A DNA stretch of 64,000 nt from Tetraselmis striata (taxonomy: Eukaryota > Chlorophyta > Chlorodendrophyceae > Chlorodendrales > Chlorodendraceae), in assembly GCA_006384855.1 (NCBI GenBank), contig VCJN01001228.1, positions 1 through 64,000 of the forward strand, in the 5' to 3' direction. Below, one piece after another: positions 33,940-42,864 of this stretch (its first letter is position 1; each line of letters begins with the position of its first letter). A program made the position numbers and the translations under genes. The notes beneath the pieces were generated by a model, which worked only from the letters and a program-made list of their open reading frames with translations, searched no databases and had not been told where the DNA came from.

Positions 33940-33991
33940 TTCACAAAGAGAAAATGCGGATTTAGGGTACCGGGGTACCCTGCGTCCAACA
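33940..33991 (-). repeat. Remnant of the 5' LTR
   Basis: Only the first part of the LTR remains (TGTTGGACGCAGGGTACC...ATTTTC), then an 18-20 base partial duplication containing AAATCCGCATTT, then AGTGAAGTGCTGGC, where gag begins. The intact LTR has AGTGAAGTGTTGGC at the equivalent place, so the internal deletion joined LTR and gag at about 14 bases of near-identity. Confidence 0.8.
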
Positions 33992-33996
33992 TATGG
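33992..33996. repeat. Right 5-bp target-site duplication (TATGG)
   Basis: TATGG follows the right element end CCAACA and matches 28280-28284. Its survival shows that the 5' LTR loss was internal to the element. Confidence 0.85.
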
Positions 33997-35423
33997 GCTA
34001 TTATCTTCTTGTTTTTGGCTGGTATTTAGATTTCTTTCTTTACATCGGTGCGCATGCTTTAACATACGCGCAGTACAAAACGAACTAAAAGCAACTATGA
34101 AAGGTTGTCAGCAAGAGAGAGAAAGGTAATCCTTATTTGCTTCTTGTTTTTTGGTATTACGGGGTGGCCGCTAAATATATAGCTCAAATTAGATAGCTCT
34201 CGACATCGCGCCACGTCGCCCGCATCACCGTACTTTACGTAATTTATCGCCGCTGTGCTACTCCGCAGTTGCTTTACCTCCGCCGCGTCTGCGATCGCGT
34301 CCTCGTCGGGCGCCCGAGGGTCCCCCGCCTCATCCTCCCACTCCACGTCCACCCAAGCCGTCAGCTTCAGCCAGTTCCGCATGTCACTCCACTTCTTGAA
34401 CCCGGCCTCGCGCTTTTTCAACACGACCGTGGGATCGCGCTGTTGGTTCTTGACCGCCGACCCACTGACTGTCGTTCATGTCGGCCTTCCGCTCGCTACT
34501 CGCCCGCCACACCGCCACCATGGCCTTCACCTTCTCCGACAGGCTTTTCCCACCGGCAACTCAATGTCCGTTGCAGGAGCAGATCCTCGCGCAGCTTGGA
34601 CTCTAGCTATGCCTAACCCCCCCCTGCTTCGACCGCCAGTACGCGGGGACGCCTGCGTTGTCGGCGGCGCGCCGCAGCTAGGATCCACGGGAGGTCGCTG
34701 TCCACCGCTTTGACCAAGCGTACCCGGATGAGCGAGTGGTTGCAGGTCTTCTCGGCTGCGCGGGACATACTGGACACCAGGGCGCGGGTCACTGGGTGTT
34801 GAGTGGGTGTGCGTGTAATTATGACAAGCGGTTGCGGCGGACGTGGGTTGCTGGAAGATGCAGAGTGGACCTCCCCAGCACTCCCACGGGCCGCGGAATT
34901 TAAGAGCTATCCAATTTATTTTACCGGTCATAACACAAGCTATCTAAATCGCCAGAAGCCGCGGCGAGCTATCTATTTGCTTGCGAGCAATTAATATAGA
35001 TACTAGCTCGGAGAGCTACCTAATTGCGCGCACGCGGCGGTTAGGCGCTGACGTGTTACTGAAGTGCTATCTAACTAGAGCTAAATTTTGGCGGGAACCC
35101 GCTATTGGCTGCTCTTCGATGGTCTCGAATGTCGATGAAGCTGTGGCCGGCACCTCAGACCTCGAGCAAACACTGCAATGTAAAGTGTTCTCAGAGAACG
35201 TGGGCCAGCCCCTCTTAAGAATATGGGCTTGGCGGGTTTTTGTGTACAGGCGGGCTGGCCGGGCTAGGCCGTGCGATCGAGCAGCTTCATAGGGAGTAAC
35301 GCCCGACCGACCCCTGGGTGCGGCCCTCAGCAAAGAGGCAAAGGGACCGAGAGCCTGTGCATAGTTGCGCTGCTACAGCCGTGTTACGAACTCGTAACTC
35401 ACTCCTATACGCGGGGGGGGGCC
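33997..35423. other. Spacer upstream of PI synthase; AGCTATCTAATT repeats and an unknown minus-strand frame
   Basis: A minus-strand frame at 34424-34095 encodes KKREAGFKKWSDMRNWLKLT and an acidic stretch WVDVEWEDEAGDPRAPDEDA; it looks protein-like but I do not recognise it. A related upstream frame (AMVAVWRASSERKADM) suggests one frame shift. Words like AGCTATCTAATT recur on both strands. The pair at 34185-34202 and 35009-35026 is roughly inverted (about 15 of 17 matching), so a non-autonomous DNA transposon of about 840 bases is possible. The PI synthase promoter should lie near 35100-35420. Confidence 0.4.
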
Positions 35424-37029
35424 ATGGCGACGGAGAGCTCCGCAGCGGCAGCGGCAGGCTTCTGGGGGCGTCACGAGAACGTGTACGTGTACATCCCTAA
35501 CCTCATCGGTGGGCAGGCCCCCGCCCAACTACCGCTTTCTCACGCTGCGTGTTCGCGATCCTGGCCTGCTTTGCAACCCCTGGACCTAACACCCTCCTGG
35601 TCCGCCGCGGTTCAGGGTATGTCCGGGTGGTCGTGATGCTCATCTCATTCACAGTCGCCAAGACGAGCCCCCTCACCTGCGTTGGGCTCTACTTTCTAGG
35701 GTACCCCTCCCCATCAATCTCCCGCACTCGGCCGTGCCTCAGGAGATGAAAACATAGGAGCTAGCGCCACTTCGGGCCTGTAATACCGCGAGCTAAGCTG
35801 TCTGGGGTGCACCTGCCCAGGTTTGCGCTAGACGAGACAGACGGCCGCGCGGCTCGGGCGTTCAACCAGACCTCGACATTTGGTACTGTGCTGGACATGG
35901 TGACAGACAGGTGCGGCCACGTGCGGCTTTGACCTTTCCCCCATCCTCTCACCCCCTGGCGACCTATCACCCATCCCTGCATGCGCGCGCATAGTCGACA
36001 CGACCGCCACCCCTCACCGACGGCTGTGCAGTTTGTTTACAGTGCGCCTGGCGTGCCTGTGCAGGGTGGCCACCTCCGGGCTGCTCATGGTGCTGTGCAT
36101 TGTCTACCCTGACGGTCTGCTGCTCTTCCAGCTGCTGCTCATCCTGGACATCTTCAGCCACTGGCTGCAGATGTACGCGGCGTCGCTCACAGGCGTCACC
36201 CACAAGGTGCGGCCGCGGCCACAGAGGAGGCGGCCTTACCTGGGTTGCGAGAAAGGCCGCCCACAGCGCCACCTGTTGACGTCCAACCTTGTGCACATTC
36301 ATCAATCAACTTGCAGCCGCACCCGCTTATCAGCACCACTATGCCACCTCGACCCCTGTTGAGCATGAGCATGACGAGTCGCGATGTTGGTGAGCAGGAT
36401 GCAGAGAGCAAGAGCTGGCTGGTTCGAATATACTACAAGTACCGCATTTTCATGGGCTTCTGCTGCGTCTGCGTCGAGGTGCTCTACCTGTCGGTGGGCA
36501 CCTCTCCCGATGCGCCAACTTTGAGTTGCTGATTGGGCGAGGTGATCCTGTGATGTAGACGTGTTGTTCCGAGGAGGCCGTCTTGCCTGCTCACGCTGCT
36601 CATGCTGTGGTGGTGCGGTTTGATTGCCTGTAGGCCTACCTGCTGCACTGGCAGCACGCAGAGCACAAGCCTTGGGGGACGGTGCCGCTACCATTCATCA
36701 AGTCGCTGCCGGGGGGCGCAGAGCTCTTGAGTCAGGCCATCCCGCATTACTGGCGTGAGGTGTGCCCCCCTTCCCACGTGTCTCATTGCGGTGAGCCTTA
36801 AGCCCTGTCAAAGTCGTGCTCCGACCTTTCTGTCATCCCAGGGATTGTGCCTGACCCCCAATGGGTGCCTTGCCCTGTCTGCTTGCCACAGGAGGGCATC
36901 CCTGTGCTGTTTTTCGTTGCGCTGGCCGCCACTCCTGGATTTATCATCAAGCAGGCGACCAACGTGTTCCAGATTAAGGCAGCGGCGCGCAAGATGGTGG
37001 CATACGATAATGGCAAGAAGGAGCGCTGA
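35424..37029 (+). CDS. PIS: Phosphatidylinositol synthase (CDP-diacylglycerol-inositol 3-phosphatidyltransferase), 7 exons
   Basis: Joins CDP-diacylglycerol and myo-inositol to make phosphatidylinositol in the ER membrane. Exons: 35424-35508, 35616-35700, 35821-35910, 36065-36206, 36398-36493, 36634-36759, 36892-37029. All phases agree, giving about 253 residues; introns are 107-191 bases. The ATG is followed by ENVYVYIPNLIG, the usual N-terminal start of the enzyme. The CDP-alcohol phosphotransferase signature D-x2-DG-x2-AR-x8-G-x3-D-x3-D is perfect at residues 61-86 (DETDGRAARAFNQ...LDMVTD), spread over exon 3. Later blocks LDIFSHWLQMYAASLTG, YYKYRIFMGFCC and LLHWQH are typical PI synthase. 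Exon 6 is rather long and makes the protein somewhat larger than plant homologues. TGTAA follows 38 bases after the stop. Confidence 0.95.
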
Positions 37030-37066
37030 GGAAGCCTCAGCCCCTTGCATCCAGAACGAACCTACA

Positions 37067-37071
37067 TGTAA
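37067..37071 (+). terminator. TGTAA poly-A signal for PI synthase
   Basis: TGTAA lies 38 bases after the TGA stop. The oppositely oriented RPB11 gene has its own TGTAA (TTACA on the plus strand) at 37119-37123, so the two 3' ends lie within about 50 bases of each other. Confidence 0.7.
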
Positions 37072-37118
37072 CAGTCCGGCGTAAACATTCCAGCGTAAAA
37101 ATAAACAGTCTAACATGC

Positions 37119-37123
37119 TTACA
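37119..37123 (-). terminator. TGTAA poly-A signal for RPB11
   Basis: TTACA on the plus strand, about 148 bases after the RPB11 stop codon on the coding strand. Confidence 0.55.
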
Positions 37124-37270
37124 GGGAACAAAATCACCATGCTCCTGTTTTGTGCACTTTCTACTCATATGGTACTCATATGGTAATTGCACAAAAGGGG
37201 CAAGTGGGCCATCCTCCAGTCTAGGTTGCATGGGTATCTTCTGTCACACCAGCCTCGATACGATGCTGGC

Positions 37271-38271
37271 TCAGTACGTCATGGCAGAGCGCTCCGCCTC
37301 CTCCTGCAGTGTGGCACACCATGTCTCAAGGTCAGTCCGACAGCATCTCAGGGCACTGGCCCAGGTGGGTGTGCGCTACCTGTGCACGAGTAAGCGAGGG
37401 TTGGAAGTTGGGGGACGGTTGGGAATTGGGGGGGGGGGGGGGGGGGGGGACCTGGAACTGTTTCTTGATGTCTTTCAGCTCCGCTGATAGATCAGACATC
37501 GCCGAGGAGACCGCTTGAAGGGGTGTGATTTCCCCGTTTGTCTGTACCTGGGAGGCCAATCAGTCCAATGCAACTCAGCCTATTGGGAGCGGGCACCAGC
37601 AGCCCGCGGCATCGCCTACGCTACTGCAGCCTGGGTTCAGGGTCAGGGCTATCTTGCAGAGAGGAGGGCCCATTGAGGAGAGTTGCCTTGATCTCTAGGC
37701 GGTGCTCCAGCGGGTGCGGGATACGGTACCCGGCGAAGTTGACATCCTTGTCACGATGCAGCTGCCTGTGAACACAAAGCGTCGGCGCCGCAGGGTGTGT
37801 GAAGGCGGTGACACGGAGCGGAGGGAAGCGACTAAAAGTTAGCGGAGGAGGTGTGTGCCGGGCGGGGGGTAGCTGAGGAGGCGCACATCCGCACGATGTT
37901 GCCGACAGTGTGGTCCTCTCGCTGGATCTCCACCGTCGCCGCGTTCTGTGTCTTGGTGTCCTTCTTGTAAGTGACCCTGCCACATTCAGAAGTGCGTGCC
38001 AGAGCGGCCGCTTAGTTTGGCTGACGGGTGGCTGACTTGTGAGTGGGGCGCCGGCGTTGTCCCCTGACATGTAGGCAGTCGGCGCGGGGTGCTGAAGGGA
38101 AGGACGGGTGCATGTGCCATGCGAATATGGGGATGAGGTTGAAGGCGAGGAGGCTCCAAGGACGGCACATGGGGAAGAAGAGGGGGGGGGGGGGGGGGGG
38201 GGGGGGGCAATGTCCTACTTCTTCAGACCATCAGGGATGATGAACTTCTCGTATCTGCCCGGCTGGTTCAT
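37271..38271 (-). CDS. RPB11: RNA polymerase II subunit RPB11, 5 exons
   Basis: RPB11 pairs with RPB3 as the alpha-like assembly dimer of RNA polymerase II in the nucleus. Exons (minus): 38271-38219, 37976-37887, 37765-37687, 37547-37452, 37303-37271. Phases agree throughout, giving 116 residues, the normal family length. Exon 1 encodes MNQPGRYEKFIIPDGLKK. Exon 2 carries KDTKTQNAATVEIQREDHTV, with the DHTxGN motif of the alpha-like fold. Exon 3 gives LHRDKDVNFAGYRIPHPLEH and exon 4 the C-terminal helix (LQAVSSAMSDLSAELKDIKK). Intron 3 starts with GC (AAG|GCAACT). Intron 1 holds a C26 run on the coding strand, and intron 4 begins GT then directly a C22 run. The last exon (EEAERSAMTY) rests on phase and acceptor only. 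Confidence 0.94.
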
Positions 38272-38735
38272 GGTGCCCTGTCACAGCTGCGCAGCCGGCG
38301 TCCGCGTCCACGCGGGTGCTATGTGCTTGCTCCTTGCGCGGAAGGCTGCGGTCCCGGTGAAAGAAGGGAGACCTTTGGTGCTTCCGGGGGGTGAGGGTGC
38401 GGGCTGCTGAGTGGGGGGGCGGCACAGACCTCACAAGAGCTCAGCAGCACTTGCGGCTGGAGGCGCAGTGGGGAATCCTGACGCGCACCGGGGCGGCGCT
38501 CGTGCCTTTGGCGCACCTGACAACACGCAGCCACCAGCAGCAGGCCACCGGGCCGTTTATGTTCATTTTGTGGATGCCGACGAAGGCGGCGACGCTGCTC
38601 TGCTGATGCTCCATGATAAATGCGGCGCTGCTAGTCCCAAACCTACTAAACCCTATAGAACCCCAGCAGCAGCAGCAGCAGCTGCAGCAGCAGTCGGCGG
38701 GCTCGTTTGCTACCGTGTACGACGACTTGTATTAT
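38272..38735. other. RPB11 upstream region, cut by YR element copy 3
   Basis: Probably RPB11 5' UTR and promoter. It contains a CAG repeat (about 38665-38694). Plus-strand frames give a stretch such as YVHFVDADEGGDAALLML but match nothing I know. The YR element begins about 465 bases upstream of the RPB11 start codon. Confidence 0.4.
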
Positions 38736-38922
38736 GATCTAAACTAGTTTATGGGGTTTCCTCCTTTGACCTAACCGTTTTTCGACTATAGGTGCTGCTC
38801 AGTGGTACGGGAACTAGGCACCTATCGTTGCGCCCTTTTTAGGTGAAGCACGAGTAGACTTAAAAGCAGCCATAACAGCGGAGCCTGCCATCTTCCCGTT
38901 TTCGCTGCGTTACACGCAGCGA
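38736..38922 (+). repeat. A1 repeat of YR element copy 3
   Basis: About 187 bases, matching 41023-41210 in direct orientation, with shared words GGTACGGGAACTAGGCACCT, CGTTGCGCCCTTTTT and GCCTGCCATCTTCCCGTTTT. Confidence 0.9.
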
Positions 38923-39033
38923 TGTTAAAACTGTCTCGTTACCCGCTGCGAGCAAGGTCACCCCAGGTTGTTCAAGACCACATCCGGCTCACCACCCATG
39001 TGTGATATTCTCATCCGTACGTCCGTGCGTTAC

Positions 39034-39320
39034 CATGCTAGATGGAGAACCCGTCGTTGAGCCGACGCTCGAGTCGCTACACGCAGACGCTAAGGCCCAG
39101 TCTACGTTGCTGCGCGAGCTTGCAACAGCGTTGGCCCAACTGACGGCTCGTGACCGTGTTGTTGATGGAGTTGGGGCACATGGCTCCGCTTCCGGGCAGC
39201 GCATCGCGGGATGTGCAGCGCATCGCGGGATGCGGGCGTGGCCGCGAAGGTGAGCACGAGTGACGGTGTGGGGCGCCTTTCGTCGGAGCTGCTGGAACTT
39301 TGCGAGGCCACCTTTCAGTG
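39034..39320 (+). pseudogene. Gag-like ORF with central deletion (copy 3)
   Basis: Starts MLDGEPVVEPTLESLHADAK as in the other copies and keeps the coiled-coil block to SASGQRIAG. Roughly 600-700 bases present in copies 1 and 2 are then missing, and the frame jumps to the end of the Arg-Gly tail (GRGREGEHE). At the junction an 18-base word, GCAGCGCATCGCGGGATG, is present twice in tandem. Confidence 0.8.
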
Positions 39321-39478
39321 ACCGCCGCAAAGCGTACCGTGGCAGCTCAACGACGGGATGAGCGCTCTGTGTCAGGACCAGACAACCCACCTTACTGACT
39401 TCATTTATACCTTCCTAGGTGCGGCGCTTCTTACAGCTACAGCCGAGTGCGGCTTAACCATCCGCACACATGCACATG

Positions 39479-40944
39479 GCGGCTCAACCAACCGCCTCCC
39501 GTACCATTTCATCACTGCGTCCGTCGGTTGTCACACTTCGTGTTACAACTGGTTCGCAACGACCAAGCTTTGCGCGCGTACGTTACGCGCGCGACATGCA
39601 CTACGAGCGCGAACGGCGCGCAGGGCGGGCCTCTTACCGGAACCTAGCCCCGCAAAACCGTATCTACTGGTGTTGGTGCAAACCCGTCCAGCAACTACCG
39701 GCCAACCGCCGGGAACCTAACCGCTGCTGTCGAGTATTTTGCTAACAGTATCGGCCCCACTGTCACTCTGTCGACAAAGCGCCGCACTTACGTAATTGAC
39801 GAGCCCGAAGCAGTCGCCCCCTGGGCTACTTCACTGCGGTCTCGGCTGCAAGATGCTTTCGGCTCAGACGAGTTGGGGCAGCGGACCCTCGACGTGCTCT
39901 ACTCCAGCTCCCTCACTGCTCAGACACTCAAGAGTTACGCCGGCAGACTCTCCTAGTTCGCGGAGTTATGCCACGACTCCGAGAACATCAGCCCGCTGGA
40001 GGCAACCACTGCTACTGTCGTCCGGTACGTTGCCTAGATTGGTGAGCGGGGGCACGTTGGGGCTAAGTCGTTGCAGCCCTACATGTTTGCAATCAACACG
40101 TTCTCCGAGCTGCACAACCTCGACCCAGTCGCCAAGGACAGCTTGCACCTTACTGCAGCTCGGCGTGGGCTGATGCTACGGCAGCGTCGCTTGGAGGCCC
40201 CTTTACGAGTTCCCTTGCATGCTGATGTAGCTTACAACTTCGTCGAGCGGGCGCAGTTGATTGTGTCTGCTCCCACCACAGAGTACTAGTACCACTTTCG
40301 AGCCCTCGTGGCCTCGGTTGTCAACTTCATGTTCTTTGCCAGGGGACTTACTACTGGCATGTCATGCCGAGTGCGGGATGTGCATGTCGACGATTACAAC
40401 ATTGCCCTGCTAGTGTACCGCGAGAAAGGTCGCGCTGGCCGACGGGGTCCCGACGACCTTCGCGTACTGCTCCAAGTGCTCCTTCCCGTGTCAGAACACC
40501 CCCGCGTTGCACATCTCATGCACCACTTAATCGACCACGTACAGTCTGTCCCCCTGGTTCATGTTGCCTTGGCTGAAACAAGCTTCTAGGCGGTCACCCG
40601 CCCAAGCGAGCAGTCCAAATCTTGGACTGCCGCTACAATGTCGGACTGGCTCTATGCAGCCGTTCGTCTTGATGTCGGTGCTGCCCCTCCCGCCGGCACT
40701 TCCTGGACCTCACACAGACTTCGCAAGGGAGCAGCGTCTGCCGCTAATGCCATCGGAGCTCCATTGTCCCGCATTTGCTACCAAGGCGGCTGGCCCACGA
40801 ACTCCGACGTCGTTCTGGACTACAGCGACCAACGTTCTTCCTTCACCTGGCGCGTGGTTTTTCTTTGGCCACATCGCGCCCCTCCGCCACTTCCAAGTCC
40901 AACAGGACTCCGCAGCGGTGGCCTTCCCGGTGCCTCCTTCATGA
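39479..40944 (+). pseudogene. Tyrosine recombinase with stops (copy 3)
   Basis: Same protein as copy 1 from MAAQPTASRTISSLRPSVV to FPVPPS-stop. CAG-to-TAG type stops occur near 39955 and 40036, and there are several frame changes. HxxR reads TSHRLRKGAASAANAIG, with the Trp and Tyr regions recognisable in other frames. Useful as a check: the junction that is broken in copy 1 is in one frame here. Confidence 0.8.
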
Positions 40945-41022
40945 CCTGGCGCTACCCCTTCTCCGTCAATCCACCGCTCTCTCCGTTCGCTCATGACTGG
41001 CAAAACCAGACTCAACTTTGAA

Positions 41023-41210
41023 ATGATCTAAACTAGCTTATGGGGTTTCCTCCTTTGAACTAACCGCTTTTCGGCTACAAGTGATGCTCAGTGGTACGGG
41101 AACTAGGCACCTGTCGTTGCGCCCTTTTTGGGTGCAGCACGAGTAGACATAAAAGCAGCCATAACAGTTGAGCCTGCCATCTTCCCGTTTTCGCTGCGTT
41201 ACACGCAGCG
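41023..41210 (+). repeat. A2 repeat of YR element copy 3
   Basis: About 188 bases, direct copy of 38736-38922, immediately downstream of the B1 word. Confidence 0.9.
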
Positions 41211-41290
41211 CCCCCTCTGATTCGTTTTCCCTCCATGCTTTCACTTTATCTTCCTGCCAGTTTCAACTCTTGACTGTGTACACTCGTCGA

Positions 41291-42864
41291 AACGGGGTCC
41301 GCTTAACCACGCTTAATACGGTACTTCCACTGTATTTGTACTCTTTTTTACTGTAATAGTACCGTATTTCGTATCCTTGACGACTACTCCCGCTTAACGT
41401 GAGCTTATCCTCGCTTATCCATGCATGCCACCAATATCTGTGGCGCGAGGTCTCAACGCCACAACAGTACCCGTACGTGAAACGGTACGTGATGCCCCTC
41501 CCGCCGGCCCACGCAAGCGTACTTCGCCATGGCGCGCATCCGCGCGGCAGGCCTGACGGAGCTGATGCGCACGCGGCGGCGGAGCGACTACCTTTATCAT
41601 CCCCCGTCTCACATGCTTACCATCCGCCGCTCTCGCCATAATCGAACCACTCTCTATCCCACAGCCGCCCCCCTCAGCGCACCCTCGTCGCGGTGCCTCG
41701 GGGCTAAGCGAGATCATGCGGCAAGAAGAGCGTCTTCGATGTATGCGAAAATCCGAGCGGCCACCTTACGGTCCAATGCCGTGTGTGCAAAGTCACCTTG
41801 CCGGGAATAGCCGCCACTTCAAAGTACAACACCTCCGACACCCAGCTAACGACGCATGCTCGGGAGCAAGCCCGCTAACTGTCGGTGAGTGCCTGCGAGA
41901 GTGCGGATTCCAGCTTGCCATGGCAATCTTAGCCGACTGTTATGTACTCTACACTGCTGTACTTTGTACTGCGGGAGCCGACGAAGGAGCGAAGAACTGG
42001 CGACTGAGGCGGACGAGAACGAGTGCAAGCCAAGCGAAGTACGAGTATGAGCATTGCGAGTGCGAGTACGAGTGAAGGCGAAGTACTAGTACGAGGACGA
42101 CGAGGCGTCAGTACGCGCGACTACAAGGCGACTAGTACTGCAGGACAGTATTACGAGTACCCACATGGGGTGCAAGTAACCTGTACTTACGCCTGCGTAC
42201 AAGCAAGAGCGCGATTGTTGTACGCACTGGTAAAATACCTAGAGTTAAATAGAGCGCTGCCTTAGGAGCGTATTACCAGTAGGTACTAGAACCTACCGGA
42301 ACCATCTAGAACGCTACAACATTTGCTATAGCAATAGTAGAAAAATATTGTATCACTGTGCTGCGGACAGACGAAGGTGCTAGCAACCTGTCTGTAGTTA
42401 GTTGTGTGTTACTAAAATAGCGACGGGCCGCGGGTTAGGACCGCACACGTCGATTTTAGTATTAGTATAGTAGTTACACGCAGCACAAGTGGTGGGAATT
42501 GGAATCTATACGCAGCGCACGGGATGACGGAAACCATCGACTATCAATAGGCCGGCAAAACCACCGCCGGGCCAGTCACCCAGGTTACCGGTATTCCGGT
42601 ATTGTAAGAATCCCTTTTCCCAAATCTCCGCTCATTATTCCTGGCCGTGTGGAATAACGATCCAATGGGCCCTCAACTCAGCTCCTGCTTTAGGACTATC
42701 TATGGCTAGACGTCTATTCGGCCTAAATCCTAAGGGGGCTGTAACACTTGGTTTCGGAGCGGTGACCGGAGCACATGGTTCCGGATTCCACAAGAGAAGC
42801 GGCATAGCGACGAGAGCGAGAGGCGAGATAGGGACAGAAGAAGACTTCAGATGTCAAGGATCCT
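41291..42864. other. Intergenic, no gene recognised
   Basis: Short frames around 41530-41720 are Arg/Ala-rich and unrecognised. From about 42000 to 42480 the sequence is a patchwork of CGAGTACGAG, ACTAGTACTG and GTACGAGTAC words. No coding or RNA signal. Confidence 0.45.

Larger units (their letters stand above)
28285..33991 (-). mobile_element. Ty1/copia retrotransposon carrying a DNA methyltransferase domain
   Basis: A 5.7 kb element read right to left: remnant 5' LTR (33991-33940), gag, CCHC zinc knuckle, C5-cytosine methyltransferase domain, aspartic protease (DSGAS), gag-pre-integrase and integrase, reverse transcriptase, RNase H, polypurine tract, complete 3' LTR (28753-28285). Integrase before reverse transcriptase identifies the copia order. 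Both ends carry TATGG as a target-site duplication, and the LTR ends are TGTTGG...CCGACA. Frame shifts and stops are scattered, and the 5' LTR has lost all but about 50 bases, so this copy is dead. The unusual methyltransferase is the key feature. Confidence 0.92.
38736..41290 (+). mobile_element. Tyrosine-recombinase element, copy 3
   Basis: Plus-strand copy of the same family: A1 at 38736-38922 (GATCTAAACTAG to TTACACGCAGCG), shortened gag, recombinase, B1 at about 40995-41022 (GGCAAAACCAGACTCAACTT), A2 at 41023-41210, then a tail ending in an incomplete B2-like word (TTTCAACTCTTGAC). It confirms the split-direct-repeat layout in the opposite orientation. Stops within the recombinase make it inactive. 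Confidence 0.83.
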
